From: an uncultured Flavobacteriaceae bacterium
Lineage (GTDB): Bacteria; Bacteroidota; Bacteroidia; Flavobacteriales; Flavobacteriaceae
NCBI GenBank assembly: GCA_943787295.1
Contig: CALSLW010000002.1
Span: 807,359 to 871,358, forward strand
Direction: 5' to 3'
DNA length: 64,000 nt
Part shown: positions 53,486 through 61,546 of the stretch, piece by piece
Numbering within the stretch: the stretch's first letter is position 1
Layout of the letters: each line of letters begins with the position of its first letter
Position numbers and translations under genes: made by a program
The notes under the pieces: model-generated
The model's database searches: none
What the model was told of the DNA's origin: nothing
What the model saw: only the letters and a program-made list of their open reading frames with translations

Positions 53486-55396
53486 CTATAAATAAAATCG
53501 CTTAAAGGTCTCTATTGCCTCGTATTCAGACATGCCTAAAAAATTATATTCTTTTGCGATTGACCTGTTTAGGTCAGAGGTTCTTAGTAAAATACTATTA
53601 TTGTCTTCTTCCAACACAAGCAATTGGTCAATCTGGGATTGATGTTTGTGAATTAAAGAGATTTTCTGGTTGACTTGAGATAGACTCATTGGTACGGCCA
53701 TATCGATATCTTGTAGATCCCAATTCTCCAACCCACCCTTGTACATCCATATCCAGCAATCTTTCATAAAGGATTCTGACTGAAGTTCATTTATGGAGGA
53801 TAAAAGAATTTCCCAACAAAGGCGTTGAGTAGAATGCGGGTCACCTAAATTTCCTGCGGCAAAAATCTGGTGAGGCTTGATATTTTGAATGAGTGAAGAA
53901 ATGACTTCTAGATCCTTCTTATTGGGATTATTTTTTTTTGTGATTCCATTTTCATAGAATGGCAGATTTAAATAATGAACATTTTCTTTAGGTAGGTTTA
54001 GCAGCCTAGCTGACTCTAGTGATTCACTTACACGAATAAAACCCTTTAATTCTCTTAAGGTGACAGAATCAGTATGGCCTTCTTTGGTATTTAAAATCTC
54101 ATTCTTTAATTTTTGAAAATTTAATTGATCGGGGTCAATTTGTAAGTAAACTTCAATATATCTCAAAGCATGTTCATTTGAAACTTCTCTACTTCCAGAG
54201 GTTTGGTAGGCTATATGCACCTGATGTCCTTGCTCTATTAATCTTGAAATAGTTCCTCCCATACTAATTATATCATCAACAGGATGCGGACTAAAAATCA
54301 AACTTCTTTTGGATGAAGGCTTTGCCCTCTCGGGACGATTTTCGTCTGAATATTTTGGTTTTCCACCTGGCCAACCGGTTATTGTTTTTTGTACTTGGTT
54401 GAACATCCAAATATTTAAATCATAGACAGATCCGTAGGAGTTTATCAACCCAGACAAACCATTCTCAGAATAATCTCTAGGGGTAAGTTTTAATATTGAT
54501 TTTCCAACTCGTTTGCACAACCAAAAAACGGCCTTTTTTGTTAAAACCTCTGTCCACTCACAATCTAAAACTAACCATGGAGTATTGATTCTAGTTAAAT
54601 CAGAACTTGCTTCATTGTCAAGTATAAAAGTTACATTTGGGTGTTCTTGGAGAAAGGATGCAGGAGCAACTTCACTTATTGGCCCTTCTATTGTTGTAGC
54701 AACAACACTTGCTTTGTGGCTTCCCCATGCGAGTAAAACAATTCTTTTGGCATTCATTATGGTATCAATTCCCATAGTAATTGCTTTCTTAGGAACTTTT
54801 TCAACTCCATTAAAGTCTTCTGCAGCATCATTTAAAGTCAGCGGATCAAGGGTTACCAATCGTGTGACAGAATTTCTATGGGAGCCTGGTTCATTAAACC
54901 CAATATGAGCAGTTCTTCCAATCCCTAATAGTTGATAATCTAAGCCACCTAAGGATGCAATTTTATTTCCATACATTTTGCAATAATCTCTAATATCATC
55001 TGGAGTTAAGTCCCCCTCTGGAATATTTATCTGTTCTTTAGGAATATCAATATGATCAAATAAATGAACCCGCATAAAATGATGATAACTTTGCGCTTCT
55101 TTGGGAGAAATTGGATAATACTCATCTAGATTAAAAGTGACAACGTTTTTAAAACTTAAATTCTCGTTTTGATGAAGCCAAACCAATTCTTTGTATACAT
55201 CAATTGGCGAGGATCCGGTGGCGAGCCCAAGCACAAATTTTCGATCCATAGTTGTTTTAATAAGCTGGGCTATTTCATTGGCAACTAATTTAGAAGCTTC
55301 GGTAGCCGAAGAATAGGTTAGATTGTGAATTTTTTCAAAACGGGTTTCTTGAAATTTGCCGGGAGATTCGTGATTTATGGTGTTTTTATGTCTCAT
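53486..55396 (-). CDS. nagB: Glucosamine-6-phosphate deaminase fused to a PIG-L domain
   Basis: 636 residues, the Bacteroidetes two-domain NagB. N-terminal deaminase (about 20-290): 'LGLATGSSPIDVYKELV', 'NLDEYYPISPKEAQSYHHFM' and 'GIGRTAHIGFNEPGSH' (usual GIGRTGHIGF; one Gly to Ala). C-terminal PIG-L-like domain (about 330-636): 'IFSPHPVDDIISMGGTISR' (HPxDD), 'FAAGNLGDPHSTQR' (HS/HD motif). It turns GlcN-6-P to fructose-6-P and ammonia; the second domain could deacetylate GlcNAc-6-P or a related amide. No NagA is needed if it does. Convergent with the locus, closing it on the right. Confidence 0.92.
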   Translation of the reverse strand: MRHKNTINHESPGKFQETRFEKIHNLTYSSATEASKLVANEIAQLIKTTMDRKFVLGLATGSSPIDVYKELVWLHQNENLSFKNVVTFNLDEYYPISPKEAQSYHHFMRVHLFDHIDIPKEQINIPEGDLTPDDIRDYCKMYGNKIASLGGLDYQLLGIGRTAHIGFNEPGSHRNSVTRLVTLDPLTLNDAAEDFNGVEKVPKKAITMGIDTIMNAKRIVLLAWGSHKASVVATTIEGPISEVAPASFLQEHPNVTFILDNEASSDLTRINTPWLVLDCEWTEVLTKKAVFWLCKRVGKSILKLTPRDYSENGLSGLINSYGSVYDLNIWMFNQVQKTITGWPGGKPKYSDENRPERAKPSSKRSLIFSPHPVDDIISMGGTISRLIEQGHQVHIAYQTSGSREVSNEHALRYIEVYLQIDPDQLNFQKLKNEILNTKEGHTDSVTLRELKGFIRVSESLESARLLNLPKENVHYLNLPFYENGITKKNNPNKKDLEVISSLIQNIKPHQIFAAGNLGDPHSTQRLCWEILLSSINELQSESFMKDCWIWMYKGGLENWDLQDIDMAVPMSLSQVNQKISLIHKHQSQIDQLLVLEEDNNSILLRTSDLNRSIAKEYNFLGMSEYEAIETFKRFYL

Positions 55397-55721
55397 AAAA
55401 TAGCATTAGTGTTAATCCAAAATAATGTTTTTAGATTAAATAAAACTATCCTAAGGTAATTTTAAAACCTATCCCATGCACGAACTGAGTAAACCTCACA
55501 AAACTTTCTAGGTTTCTATTAATTATATGAGGATAAAAGGAAGTGCTTAATATAGTTCATGCTACTTCTTATTATTTAATTAAGGATAGTTAAATCATTG
55601 TTTTATTACCTTAGACAAACCCTTAAATGAGGTGTCAAGACGAAAGCTATCACTCCCCTTACAGGACTAAAAATTTCTTTTATGCTAAAAAGTATTCTTT
55701 TTAAACATTGTGCTAATCACC
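55397..55721. other. Gene-free gap after nagB
   Basis: About 325 bases upstream of nagB, A/T-rich, no convincing ORF, and no repeat or hairpin noticed. It should contain the nagB promoter, but I could not pick a clear TTG-N19-TAnnTTTG pair. Confidence 0.4.
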
Positions 55722-55928
55722 TCAACAATAACTTACTTTCATTGGAAAAAAAAGATTAGAGCCTATTTCTGAAGCTTTCTTTTTCCACATCTCGTAATTG
55801 CCATGATCTGGAAATAAAGTGATGTCATAGCCTCTTAAGACCCCACACTTCTTCTGGTTAAGTCCACTTGATCCTTGCGATTTTGTTCTGATGTAGATAC
55901 AAATGTTTCTTTGAATAATATTATTCAA
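55722..55928 (-). pseudogene. DUF6371-type mobile-element protein fragment
   Basis: An ORF of 68 codons whose residues 18-50 ('QGSSGLNQKKCGVLRGYDIT', then 'LFPDHGNYEMWKKKASEIG') match the GLN..KC..LRG...LFPD.G..E.W motif region of DUF6371 proteins of Bacteroidetes mobile elements. Full family members are several hundred residues, so this is a small internal piece. ATG overlaps the previous stop by 4 bases. Likely a leftover of a mobile-element gene. Confidence 0.55.
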
Positions 55929-56170
55929 AAATTAAAATCAATTGGTTCATTAAGACTATGACTAGCTGATTGAATTTTTGGACAGACGTAAGGTAAAAGT
56001 TTTATCAATAATTCTATCCTTTCCTTAGGGTCAAGTTTTTCAAAATGAGACTGCACCTGAGAAATTTCATCAAACACTAATTCTTTCAATACCGCTCTGA
56101 CTTCTTTAGTCAATCGATTTGGAGTTCCTTTTTTTCTGCCTCCGTATTTTACTGCTGCAACTGTTTCCAT
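55925..56170 (-). CDS. Small mobile-element protein with GRKKG-type N-terminus
   Basis: 81 residues. 'YGGRKKGTPNRLTKEVRAVL' is a basic N-terminus shared by small DNA-binding or terminase-like proteins of phages and integrative elements, followed by a helical 'FEKLDPKERIELLIKLLPYV' segment. Middle gene of a three-gene minus-strand cassette (HUH-like, this, DUF6371 fragment). Function unknown; DNA binding is inferred from the basic stretch. Confidence 0.6.
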   Translation of the reverse strand: METVAAVKYGGRKKGTPNRLTKEVRAVLKELVFDEISQVQSHFEKLDPKERIELLIKLLPYVCPKIQSASHSLNEPIDFNF

Positions 56171-56190
56171 CTACTTTCTACTATTTTAGA

Positions 56191-56574
56191 TTAAAAAAAA
56201 TTATGATGAGCATTTTTATGATCAATGTATTTGGTGATATACTTTGTGATTGCTTTTTTCCCTCGAATACGTTGAATCTCTAATAATGCTTTTGAATTAA
56301 TCCTCATATGTTTAATCATATCCTCTCGGGATAAAGTTCCTGAACCCTGAATCAATAAATGTGCATGATTGATCTTTTGAATATTCTGCTGATAATCTAA
56401 TTCAAAATCATCTTCAAGAGTATAGAATACATGATTCACTTTTGGTGATTTTATCAGTTCTTGAACCTTTTTATCCATGACGTGTGGTTTCATCCGATAA
56501 TGTGTTCTAATTACAGTAGTCATATTCCATGGAATCATCTCAGCCAAACTATTAGCGTAATTAATCTTATTCAT
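56191..56574 (-). CDS. Mini HUH-like replication/transfer protein
   Basis: 127 residues. Contains 'INHAHLLIQGSGTL', matching the HUH nuclease metal motif (HxH between hydrophobics), and 'GKKAITKYITKYIDHK', a Tyr-x3-Tyr arrangement as in the catalytic helix (YxxxK/Y) of Rep and relaxase-type HUH enzymes. Length is half of a typical Rep domain. Would nick single-stranded DNA at an origin. The start is the first ATG after a stop. First gene of the cassette. HUH assignment is my reading of two short motifs and needs a structure check. Confidence 0.5.
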   Translation of the reverse strand: MNKINYANSLAEMIPWNMTTVIRTHYRMKPHVMDKKVQELIKSPKVNHVFYTLEDDFELDYQQNIQKINHAHLLIQGSGTLSREDMIKHMRINSKALLEIQRIRGKKAITKYITKYIDHKNAHHNFF

Positions 56575-56827
56575 TGATAATCAGTATTTTAAATTTGTTT
56601 ATAAAATATAGGAGTGATAGTGCGCTGACCAGAATGTCAGGCACGGTATTTCCCCCTTATATGTTAAACGAAGTTTTCTGAAAGTGTTATCGGAAAGGCA
56701 AGATTGGAAAGGCGGATTTTAGCGTATTCCTACTAAAGCGAGGACAGATATGTTACCAAAACATTAATAATAATGCACTTAGATTTTTTTTCGTAATTTT
56801 TAGAGATAATCATAAACTATTTTAATA

Positions 56828-57253
56828 ATGAAAAAATTATTTTATTTATTCCTTTTTGCAACTTCGCTAGGCTTTGCACAAGACATTGAATGGGATCCGA
56901 AGACAACATTTGAAGCTGTTTTTGATATCGATGCTGTGCACACAAGAGATGGAATTAATTATGAACTCTCTGCATCTGGAGACGCAGGACCTTACGGAAA
57001 AGCTTATTTGTCTTATGTATTCACTAATTATAATAATAGTACTTCTAATGGAGAATTTACCGGTTTTGCCTGGACTCAGATGGGTGAGAATATTGTGAAA
57101 GCTACCCTGCAAGGAGTTTTTAGAAAAGAAGGAAAGGTATTTAAAATGTATTCCTATGATAATACTACAGATGATAATAAAATTATGATTGTTAGTGGGG
57201 TAGTCGATTTTGTCGAACAGACAATGAAGTTTAAAGTATCCCCTTTAAAATAG
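56828..57253 (+). CDS. Exported hypothetical protein (141 aa)
   Basis: Signal peptide MKKLFYLFLFATSLGFAQ, then about 120 residues rich in Asp/Thr/Tyr with beta-strand character ('VFDIDAVHTRDGINYELSAS', 'GKVFKMYSYDNTTDDNKIMI'). No family recognised. Own terminator follows. Upstream about 250 bases are gene-free. Confidence 0.65.
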   Translation: MKKLFYLFLFATSLGFAQDIEWDPKTTFEAVFDIDAVHTRDGINYELSASGDAGPYGKAYLSYVFTNYNNSTSNGEFTGFAWTQMGENIVKATLQGVFRKEGKVFKMYSYDNTTDDNKIMIVSGVVDFVEQTMKFKVSPLK

Positions 57254-57275
57254 ACAGTTCATTTATTTAATTAAA

Positions 57276-57303
57276 AAAACCCTCCATTTCGGAGGGTTTT
57301 TCC
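57276..57303 (+). terminator. Intrinsic terminator after the 141-aa gene
   Basis: AAAACCCTCC (57276-57285), loop ATTTC, GGAGGGTTTT (57291-57300), followed by TCC; a 10-bp perfect stem, 23 bases after the stop. Confidence 0.85.
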
Positions 57304-57356
57304 TCTTTATTAATTCTTTGTATCTTATTGAAATTATTAACCATAAATCAATTAAA

Positions 57357-57587
57357 ATGAATGTAGCTAAAAACATTAAAAAAGTACGGGCACATGATGC
57401 TATCTGTGGTGTATTATATCTAATAAGCGTTGGATTAACCTTTCAAACTGGGAATTTAGTTTTTCTTTATATTGCCGTTGCGGTTGGGGTATTACAAGTT
57501 ATTAGTCCTTTAACTAAATTTTGTCCTGTTTATTTCACCTTGAATAAATTAATGAAAGATACGGATCCAATGCAAAATGGAAAGTAA
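57357..57587 (+). CDS. DUF2892 (YgaP-type) small membrane protein
   Basis: Start chosen at ATG 57357 (MNVAKNIKKVRAHDAICGVL), 76 residues; an upstream in-frame start at 57318 adds 13 residues without support. Two hydrophobic helices (16-30, 35-55) and 'VISPLTKFCPVYFTLNKLM', the DUF2892 signature (CPxY). In YgaP this domain accompanies a rhodanese; here it stands alone. Has its own terminator on each side. Confidence 0.75.
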   Translation: MNVAKNIKKVRAHDAICGVLYLISVGLTFQTGNLVFLYIAVAVGVLQVISPLTKFCPVYFTLNKLMKDTDPMQNGK

Positions 57588-57593
57588 ATAAAT

Positions 57594-57620
57594 AAACCCT
57601 CCCAAGTGGAGGGTTTTTCT
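57594..57620 (+). terminator. Intrinsic terminator after the DUF2892 gene
   Basis: AAACCCTCC (57594-57602), loop CAAGT, GGAGGGTTT (57608-57616), then TTCTTTC. Confidence 0.85.
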
Positions 57621-57857
57621 TTCACCCCAAAGGATACAATCCAAATTCCTTCTAATGGATATGCTAATAATTTAGCAAGACACAAAAAGATTGATTTCAC
57701 GGTCATTAAAACATATGTTGATCATATGTTTAACACATGATAAAAACAAGTTGAACTAAAATCAGAAAACCAAATTATTAAAGATTTTGTGCCCTATCCT
57801 GTACCCTAAAAAACAAAAAAGCACCTACATATAATCGTAAGTGCTTCATTATAAGCG

Positions 57858-57943
57858 TGGAGAAGAGCGGATTCGAACCGCCGACCTCTTGACTGCCAGT
57901 CAAGCGCTACCTAATTGCTTCGCAATTTACTAGCCACTGAGCC
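57858..57943 (-). tRNA. tRNA-Ala(GGC)-like 3' fragment with disrupted 5' half
   Basis: On the minus strand the 3' half of a tRNA is intact: anticodon arm CTTGA-CTGGCAG-TCAAG (anticodon GGC, Ala; plus-strand 57889-57905), T-arm GGCGG-TTCGAAT-CCGCT, and acceptor strand CTTCTCC plus A at 57858. Only the D-arm side is broken. 'GGCTCAGTGG' and 'GGTAGCGC' are separated by an extra hairpin AATTGC-GAA-GCAATT (about 57913-57927), and the 5' acceptor strand that should pair with CTTCTCC is missing. It is best read as an integration (att) duplication of the tRNA 3' end. Confidence 0.65.
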
Positions 57944-57996
57944 TTAGATATTTAGCAATAACTTAGAAATAGATGTTTAAGTTAATTGCCATATAG

Positions 57997-58923
57997 TTGC
58001 CAAATAATAGCCTTTCCTATCCTAAAGTATGCAGACGTTATGATGGTCTGTATTACATAGATTTTAAGTTAAATAATAAGCGTTACAGGATGTTTAGTGG
58101 TGCTAAGATAAATTCGTCTCTTAGTCCTAACTCGTATCTTGCTAAGCTAAAAAGACCTAAGACAGAGCTGCTTGCTAAAGAAGTGTATAATTACTTAGTA
58201 AGAAACAATTATAGCTTTAAAAATAAACTAAATAGCACAGAGTTATATGATAGTCTAATAAGTAGTAAGCTGTCTGAGCCACTTAGTACTTCATACTACA
58301 AGACCTTAAAAGACTTAGCTGATAAACTAAAATGTGAACTTGTAAGTAAAGGAGAGGTAAGTACTCGCTTCTTAGATGGTATAGTACTAAGGCATAAAAA
58401 CAATACAAGCTATAATACTACAAGAAGACACTTAAATGTACTTGTCAATTATCTGTATGATAATGGCTTTCCTATACATAAGTCTAAGCTAAAGACAAGA
58501 AAACAGGAGGAGGTATTACATAAGCCAATAAGTGATGTTAGTATTGTGTTAGAATTAGTAAAGTCATATAATAATAACCTCCACATATGTTGCTTACTTA
58601 CCTATGGATGTTTACTTAGACCACACCAAGAAATAAGACTAATAAAGTGGGGAGATTTTAGTGATGATTTAAGCCATATAAGGCTCTCAGGAGGTAGAGT
58701 AAAGTCTAAACGCAACAGAGTAGTGCCTGTGCCATTATATGTCCGCAAACAGCTTGTAAAAGGCAACAACAATGACAATATATTCTCAGGAAGTAGCAAG
58801 CCTTATAACAGAAGCTATTTCTCGCTTGTTTGGAAGCGTTTTAAGAGGCTATATAAAGAGATTGACAGCGATGTTACGCTTTACTCATTTAGACACACGG
58901 GGGCGTTAGAAATCTTCAGATGA
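57997..58923 (+). CDS. Truncated tyrosine recombinase (integrase)
   Basis: 308 residues from a TTG at 57997 (a stop codon precedes; a later ATG at 58090 is also possible). N-terminal SAM-like DNA-binding domain (1-170), then the catalytic domain: Arg I in 'YGCLLRPHQEIRLIKWGDF', Lys/beta region in 'SGGRVKSKRNRVVPVPLYV', His-Arg box 'YSFRHTGALEIFR' at the very end. The last part with His/Trp III and the nucleophilic Tyr is absent because of a stop at 58921-58923. Lies 54 bases right of the tRNA fragment, so it belongs to the element that used this att site. Inactive as is. Confidence 0.75.
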   Translation: MPNNSLSYPKVCRRYDGLYYIDFKLNNKRYRMFSGAKINSSLSPNSYLAKLKRPKTELLAKEVYNYLVRNNYSFKNKLNSTELYDSLISSKLSEPLSTSYYKTLKDLADKLKCELVSKGEVSTRFLDGIVLRHKNNTSYNTTRRHLNVLVNYLYDNGFPIHKSKLKTRKQEEVLHKPISDVSIVLELVKSYNNNLHICCLLTYGCLLRPHQEIRLIKWGDFSDDLSHIRLSGGRVKSKRNRVVPVPLYVRKQLVKGNNNDNIFSGSSKPYNRSYFSLVWKRFKRLYKEIDSDVTLYSFRHTGALEIFR

Positions 58924-59398
58924 AACTTTGCCAGAAGAAAAAGAGATAAATTAAAAACAATCTGATTTTCTCAAATATAAATTTAGGTATTGAATTTTTA
59001 TATAAAATCAATAGTTTGTTTTAGTGTATTAAAAGCATAAAGCCTCTATTCTTAATAAGAACAAGTAGGTCATATTTACTTCATACTACAATCTTTAAAG
59101 ACAGGAATTCAGTGATTAACTTTAAACTTAAATTGTCTTTTTTGAGGGGAAAAATCATATAAATTAAATACTAACTTATGTATTTACCTTTTTTAATATC
59201 CACAAAAAAGAGACTTGAGAGGCTTAAATTAAGAACTATATTAATATTTGACATATAGTCGTTGGGTTTTAGTTCTTCTTTTTTTGCATGACAACATAAA
59301 TTTGTACTTAGTAGTTATTCCTTAGTTGAAACAGCAGAAGTATAATGATTTGAAATCTTCAACCTGCATTTGATTAAATACATTAAAATACAAGCACT
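58924..59398. other. Gene-free stretch downstream of the integrase
   Basis: About 475 A/T-rich bases without a convincing ORF, tRNA or repeat. The first 60 bases on the plus strand do not continue the integrase in any frame that I can recognise. Confidence 0.4.
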
Positions 59399-61528
59399 AT
59401 GAATTTTATTTATAAACACATCAAGTATATATTTATTTCTGGAATTATAACATTTTTTTTGATTTCTAACCATGGTTGTCAAACTATGGGTGATTTACAA
59501 TCTGATTATTTATTGCAAAGAAGTACAATAGATAGTCTTAACGCCAGGGTTAGTCTTTTAACTGAACAATTAATCAAACAAAATGCAATCATCTCTAGTT
59601 TGGTTGAAGATGTTTCTCAATTAAACGAGGAAGTCGCTGAAAACACTGAGGCTGCCAGTATAAATTCTGAATTGTTGCAAGTAGCGATAAATGATGTAAA
59701 TGTTGTTTCTGGCGCTGTAACTGATATTGAAGATAATTTAGAAAACATCTCGTATTATATTGGGGATTTGATTGAGGAGTCTGGAGATTTATCTGGAGAT
59801 TTGAATAATCTTTTAAACCAAGTTACTCGAATTGACTTAATTACTTCAGATCTTTCGAGTGCAATTAATAATCTTGACCTAGATTTTGAAGACTATAACG
59901 ATTTAGAGGACCTTGCAGATTTAATAGCAGATTTAGTAATTGCTCAAAATGAAATAGAACTAATCCAAGAACAATTAGATGATGTGCAGTCAGATGTGGT
60001 TCGGATAGTAGAATCAGGAGGATCATCATCTGAACAAATTAATGCTGTAATTGGTGAATGGGTTCTTTCTTCAGATACTTCGAGAAATAGCTGTTCTGTA
60101 ACTTCAATTATATTTTCTATTGAAGAAACTGATGCCCTAACCTTTAGGTTATATACTGAAAACGAAGACCCGATTGACGGGAAATTTATTATTTCTTTCG
60201 AAAGGTCACCGTTTCTAATCGAAGAAGGAACTATTAGCTTGACGGTTAGTACTACAGTAATTGGAACAATTACTAATATAGATTTAAGCGATAGCGGTAC
60301 AATCTTATCAGCTAAATTTAATTTAGACGAATACTGTGATGGCCAAATGGATATAACATATACTTCAGATGTAGATTTAGAAGATAATAGTGATACCTCA
60401 GATGATGATACCACAGATGATGATTCCACAGATGATGATACAGAAGATAATACTGAAATCATTATTTGTAGTGATTGTCCACAAAAAATTTCTGGATATG
60501 ATATTTTTATAGCTGGGACATCTGAAACCGAGGGGGCGGTTTATTGGGTTAATGGACAAAAAAACGCATTAAATGTAAATTCTTTTGCAAGTGATATTAC
60601 GGTAGATAATGGTAAAGTTTTTGTTAGTGGTTATGCCTATGGATCAGGAGCCCAATATTGGGAAATAAATGGTCAAAATATAATTCAGAACGATCTTCCA
60701 GGATTTGAAGGTGAAGGTCAATCTATTTTAGTAAAAGACAATAGTGTTTATGTAGGTGGATATTATTCTCATGCTGATGGGATGAGTGGGGCTTATGGAT
60801 GTTACTGGAAAGATGGAGTTAAATATAAAAATTCAGGAAGTGGCGATCATGCAGCTTTTGGTATTGCTGTCCAACCTAATGGTGATGTTCTCACAGCAGG
60901 TTATTTTTTAAGTGGCCACCACTATGTGATACCAGCATATTGGAAAAATAATACAAAAGCAAACTTGTCATCACCTAATAATTCAGATGGAGAGGCAGTT
61001 ACAGTGAAATTAAAATCAAATGGTAGTGCAGTTTTTGGTGGTATTGTATCACAAGATAATGCCATGTTAGGCTCAATAAATAAACCGGCTTATTGGCAGG
61101 GAACTCAAAGAAAAACGTGTGGTATCGGTTCAATTAACCAAGGCTGGCAAGACTCTGGCGTGCATGGACTAGCCCTTGATGGAAATACGGTTTATCAGGC
61201 TGGTTGGACCATGAATATGGTGGGACAATATCCAACCTATTGGAAAAATCAAACCAAACACCTTCTTCCAGGGGCAACAGTTAATGGTACACGATATGAT
61301 CAAGGTAAAGCTACCGATATAGCAATTGTGGATGGAAAAGTGGTAGTAGTTGGAATGTTGACAGGTGCTCCCATATTAGATTCATATGGAGTACAAATTG
61401 ATTACGGATACGGTGATGGACCAGAAGTAAACAATGACACTGGCTATGCTTGTATATGGATAGATGGAACTATTCATATTTTGGACACACAAGGGGATTT
61501 CGAAGTCGGAGGTTTTTTTATCAAATAG
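59399..61528 (+). CDS. Coiled-coil surface lipoprotein with Asp-rich linker and propeller-like tail
   Basis: 709 residues. Lipoprotein signal 'FFLISNHGCQTMGDLQ' (Cys 27). Residues 30-210 are heptad-rich ('NARVSLLTEQLIKQNAIISS'), a long coiled coil; about 210-325 is a small beta domain; 327-352 is an acidic Asp/Thr/Ser linker ('DDDTTDDDSTDDDTEDN'); 360-709 carries about ten repeats with 'AYWKNNTKANL', 'YWVNGQKNALN', 'YWEINGQNII', 'CYWKDGVKYKN', 'YWKNQTKHLLP', 'IWIDGTIHIL', i.e. a beta-propeller of YW-x-NG/D blades. Probably outer-membrane-anchored stalk plus head. Family name not recognised. Upstream neighbour of PorP/SprF. Confidence 0.75.
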   Translation: MNFIYKHIKYIFISGIITFFLISNHGCQTMGDLQSDYLLQRSTIDSLNARVSLLTEQLIKQNAIISSLVEDVSQLNEEVAENTEAASINSELLQVAINDVNVVSGAVTDIEDNLENISYYIGDLIEESGDLSGDLNNLLNQVTRIDLITSDLSSAINNLDLDFEDYNDLEDLADLIADLVIAQNEIELIQEQLDDVQSDVVRIVESGGSSSEQINAVIGEWVLSSDTSRNSCSVTSIIFSIEETDALTFRLYTENEDPIDGKFIISFERSPFLIEEGTISLTVSTTVIGTITNIDLSDSGTILSAKFNLDEYCDGQMDITYTSDVDLEDNSDTSDDDTTDDDSTDDDTEDNTEIIICSDCPQKISGYDIFIAGTSETEGAVYWVNGQKNALNVNSFASDITVDNGKVFVSGYAYGSGAQYWEINGQNIIQNDLPGFEGEGQSILVKDNSVYVGGYYSHADGMSGAYGCYWKDGVKYKNSGSGDHAAFGIAVQPNGDVLTAGYFLSGHHYVIPAYWKNNTKANLSSPNNSDGEAVTVKLKSNGSAVFGGIVSQDNAMLGSINKPAYWQGTQRKTCGIGSINQGWQDSGVHGLALDGNTVYQAGWTMNMVGQYPTYWKNQTKHLLPGATVNGTRYDQGKATDIAIVDGKVVVVGMLTGAPILDSYGVQIDYGYGDGPEVNNDTGYACIWIDGTIHILDTQGDFEVGGFFIK

Positions 61529-61546
61529 AACAACAAATTTTTTCAA

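Noticed and set aside
54513..54908. 131-codon plus-strand ORF antisense to nagB
   Set aside because: Shadow frame of a conserved catalytic domain; no start context or family.
60400..60440. GATGATGAT/ACAGATGAT tandem repeat
   Set aside because: Encodes the acidic Asp/Thr linker of the lipoprotein; not a separate repeat element or CRISPR.
59944..60462. 172-codon minus-strand ORF
   Set aside because: Ser/Val-rich antisense shadow of the coiled-coil lipoprotein.
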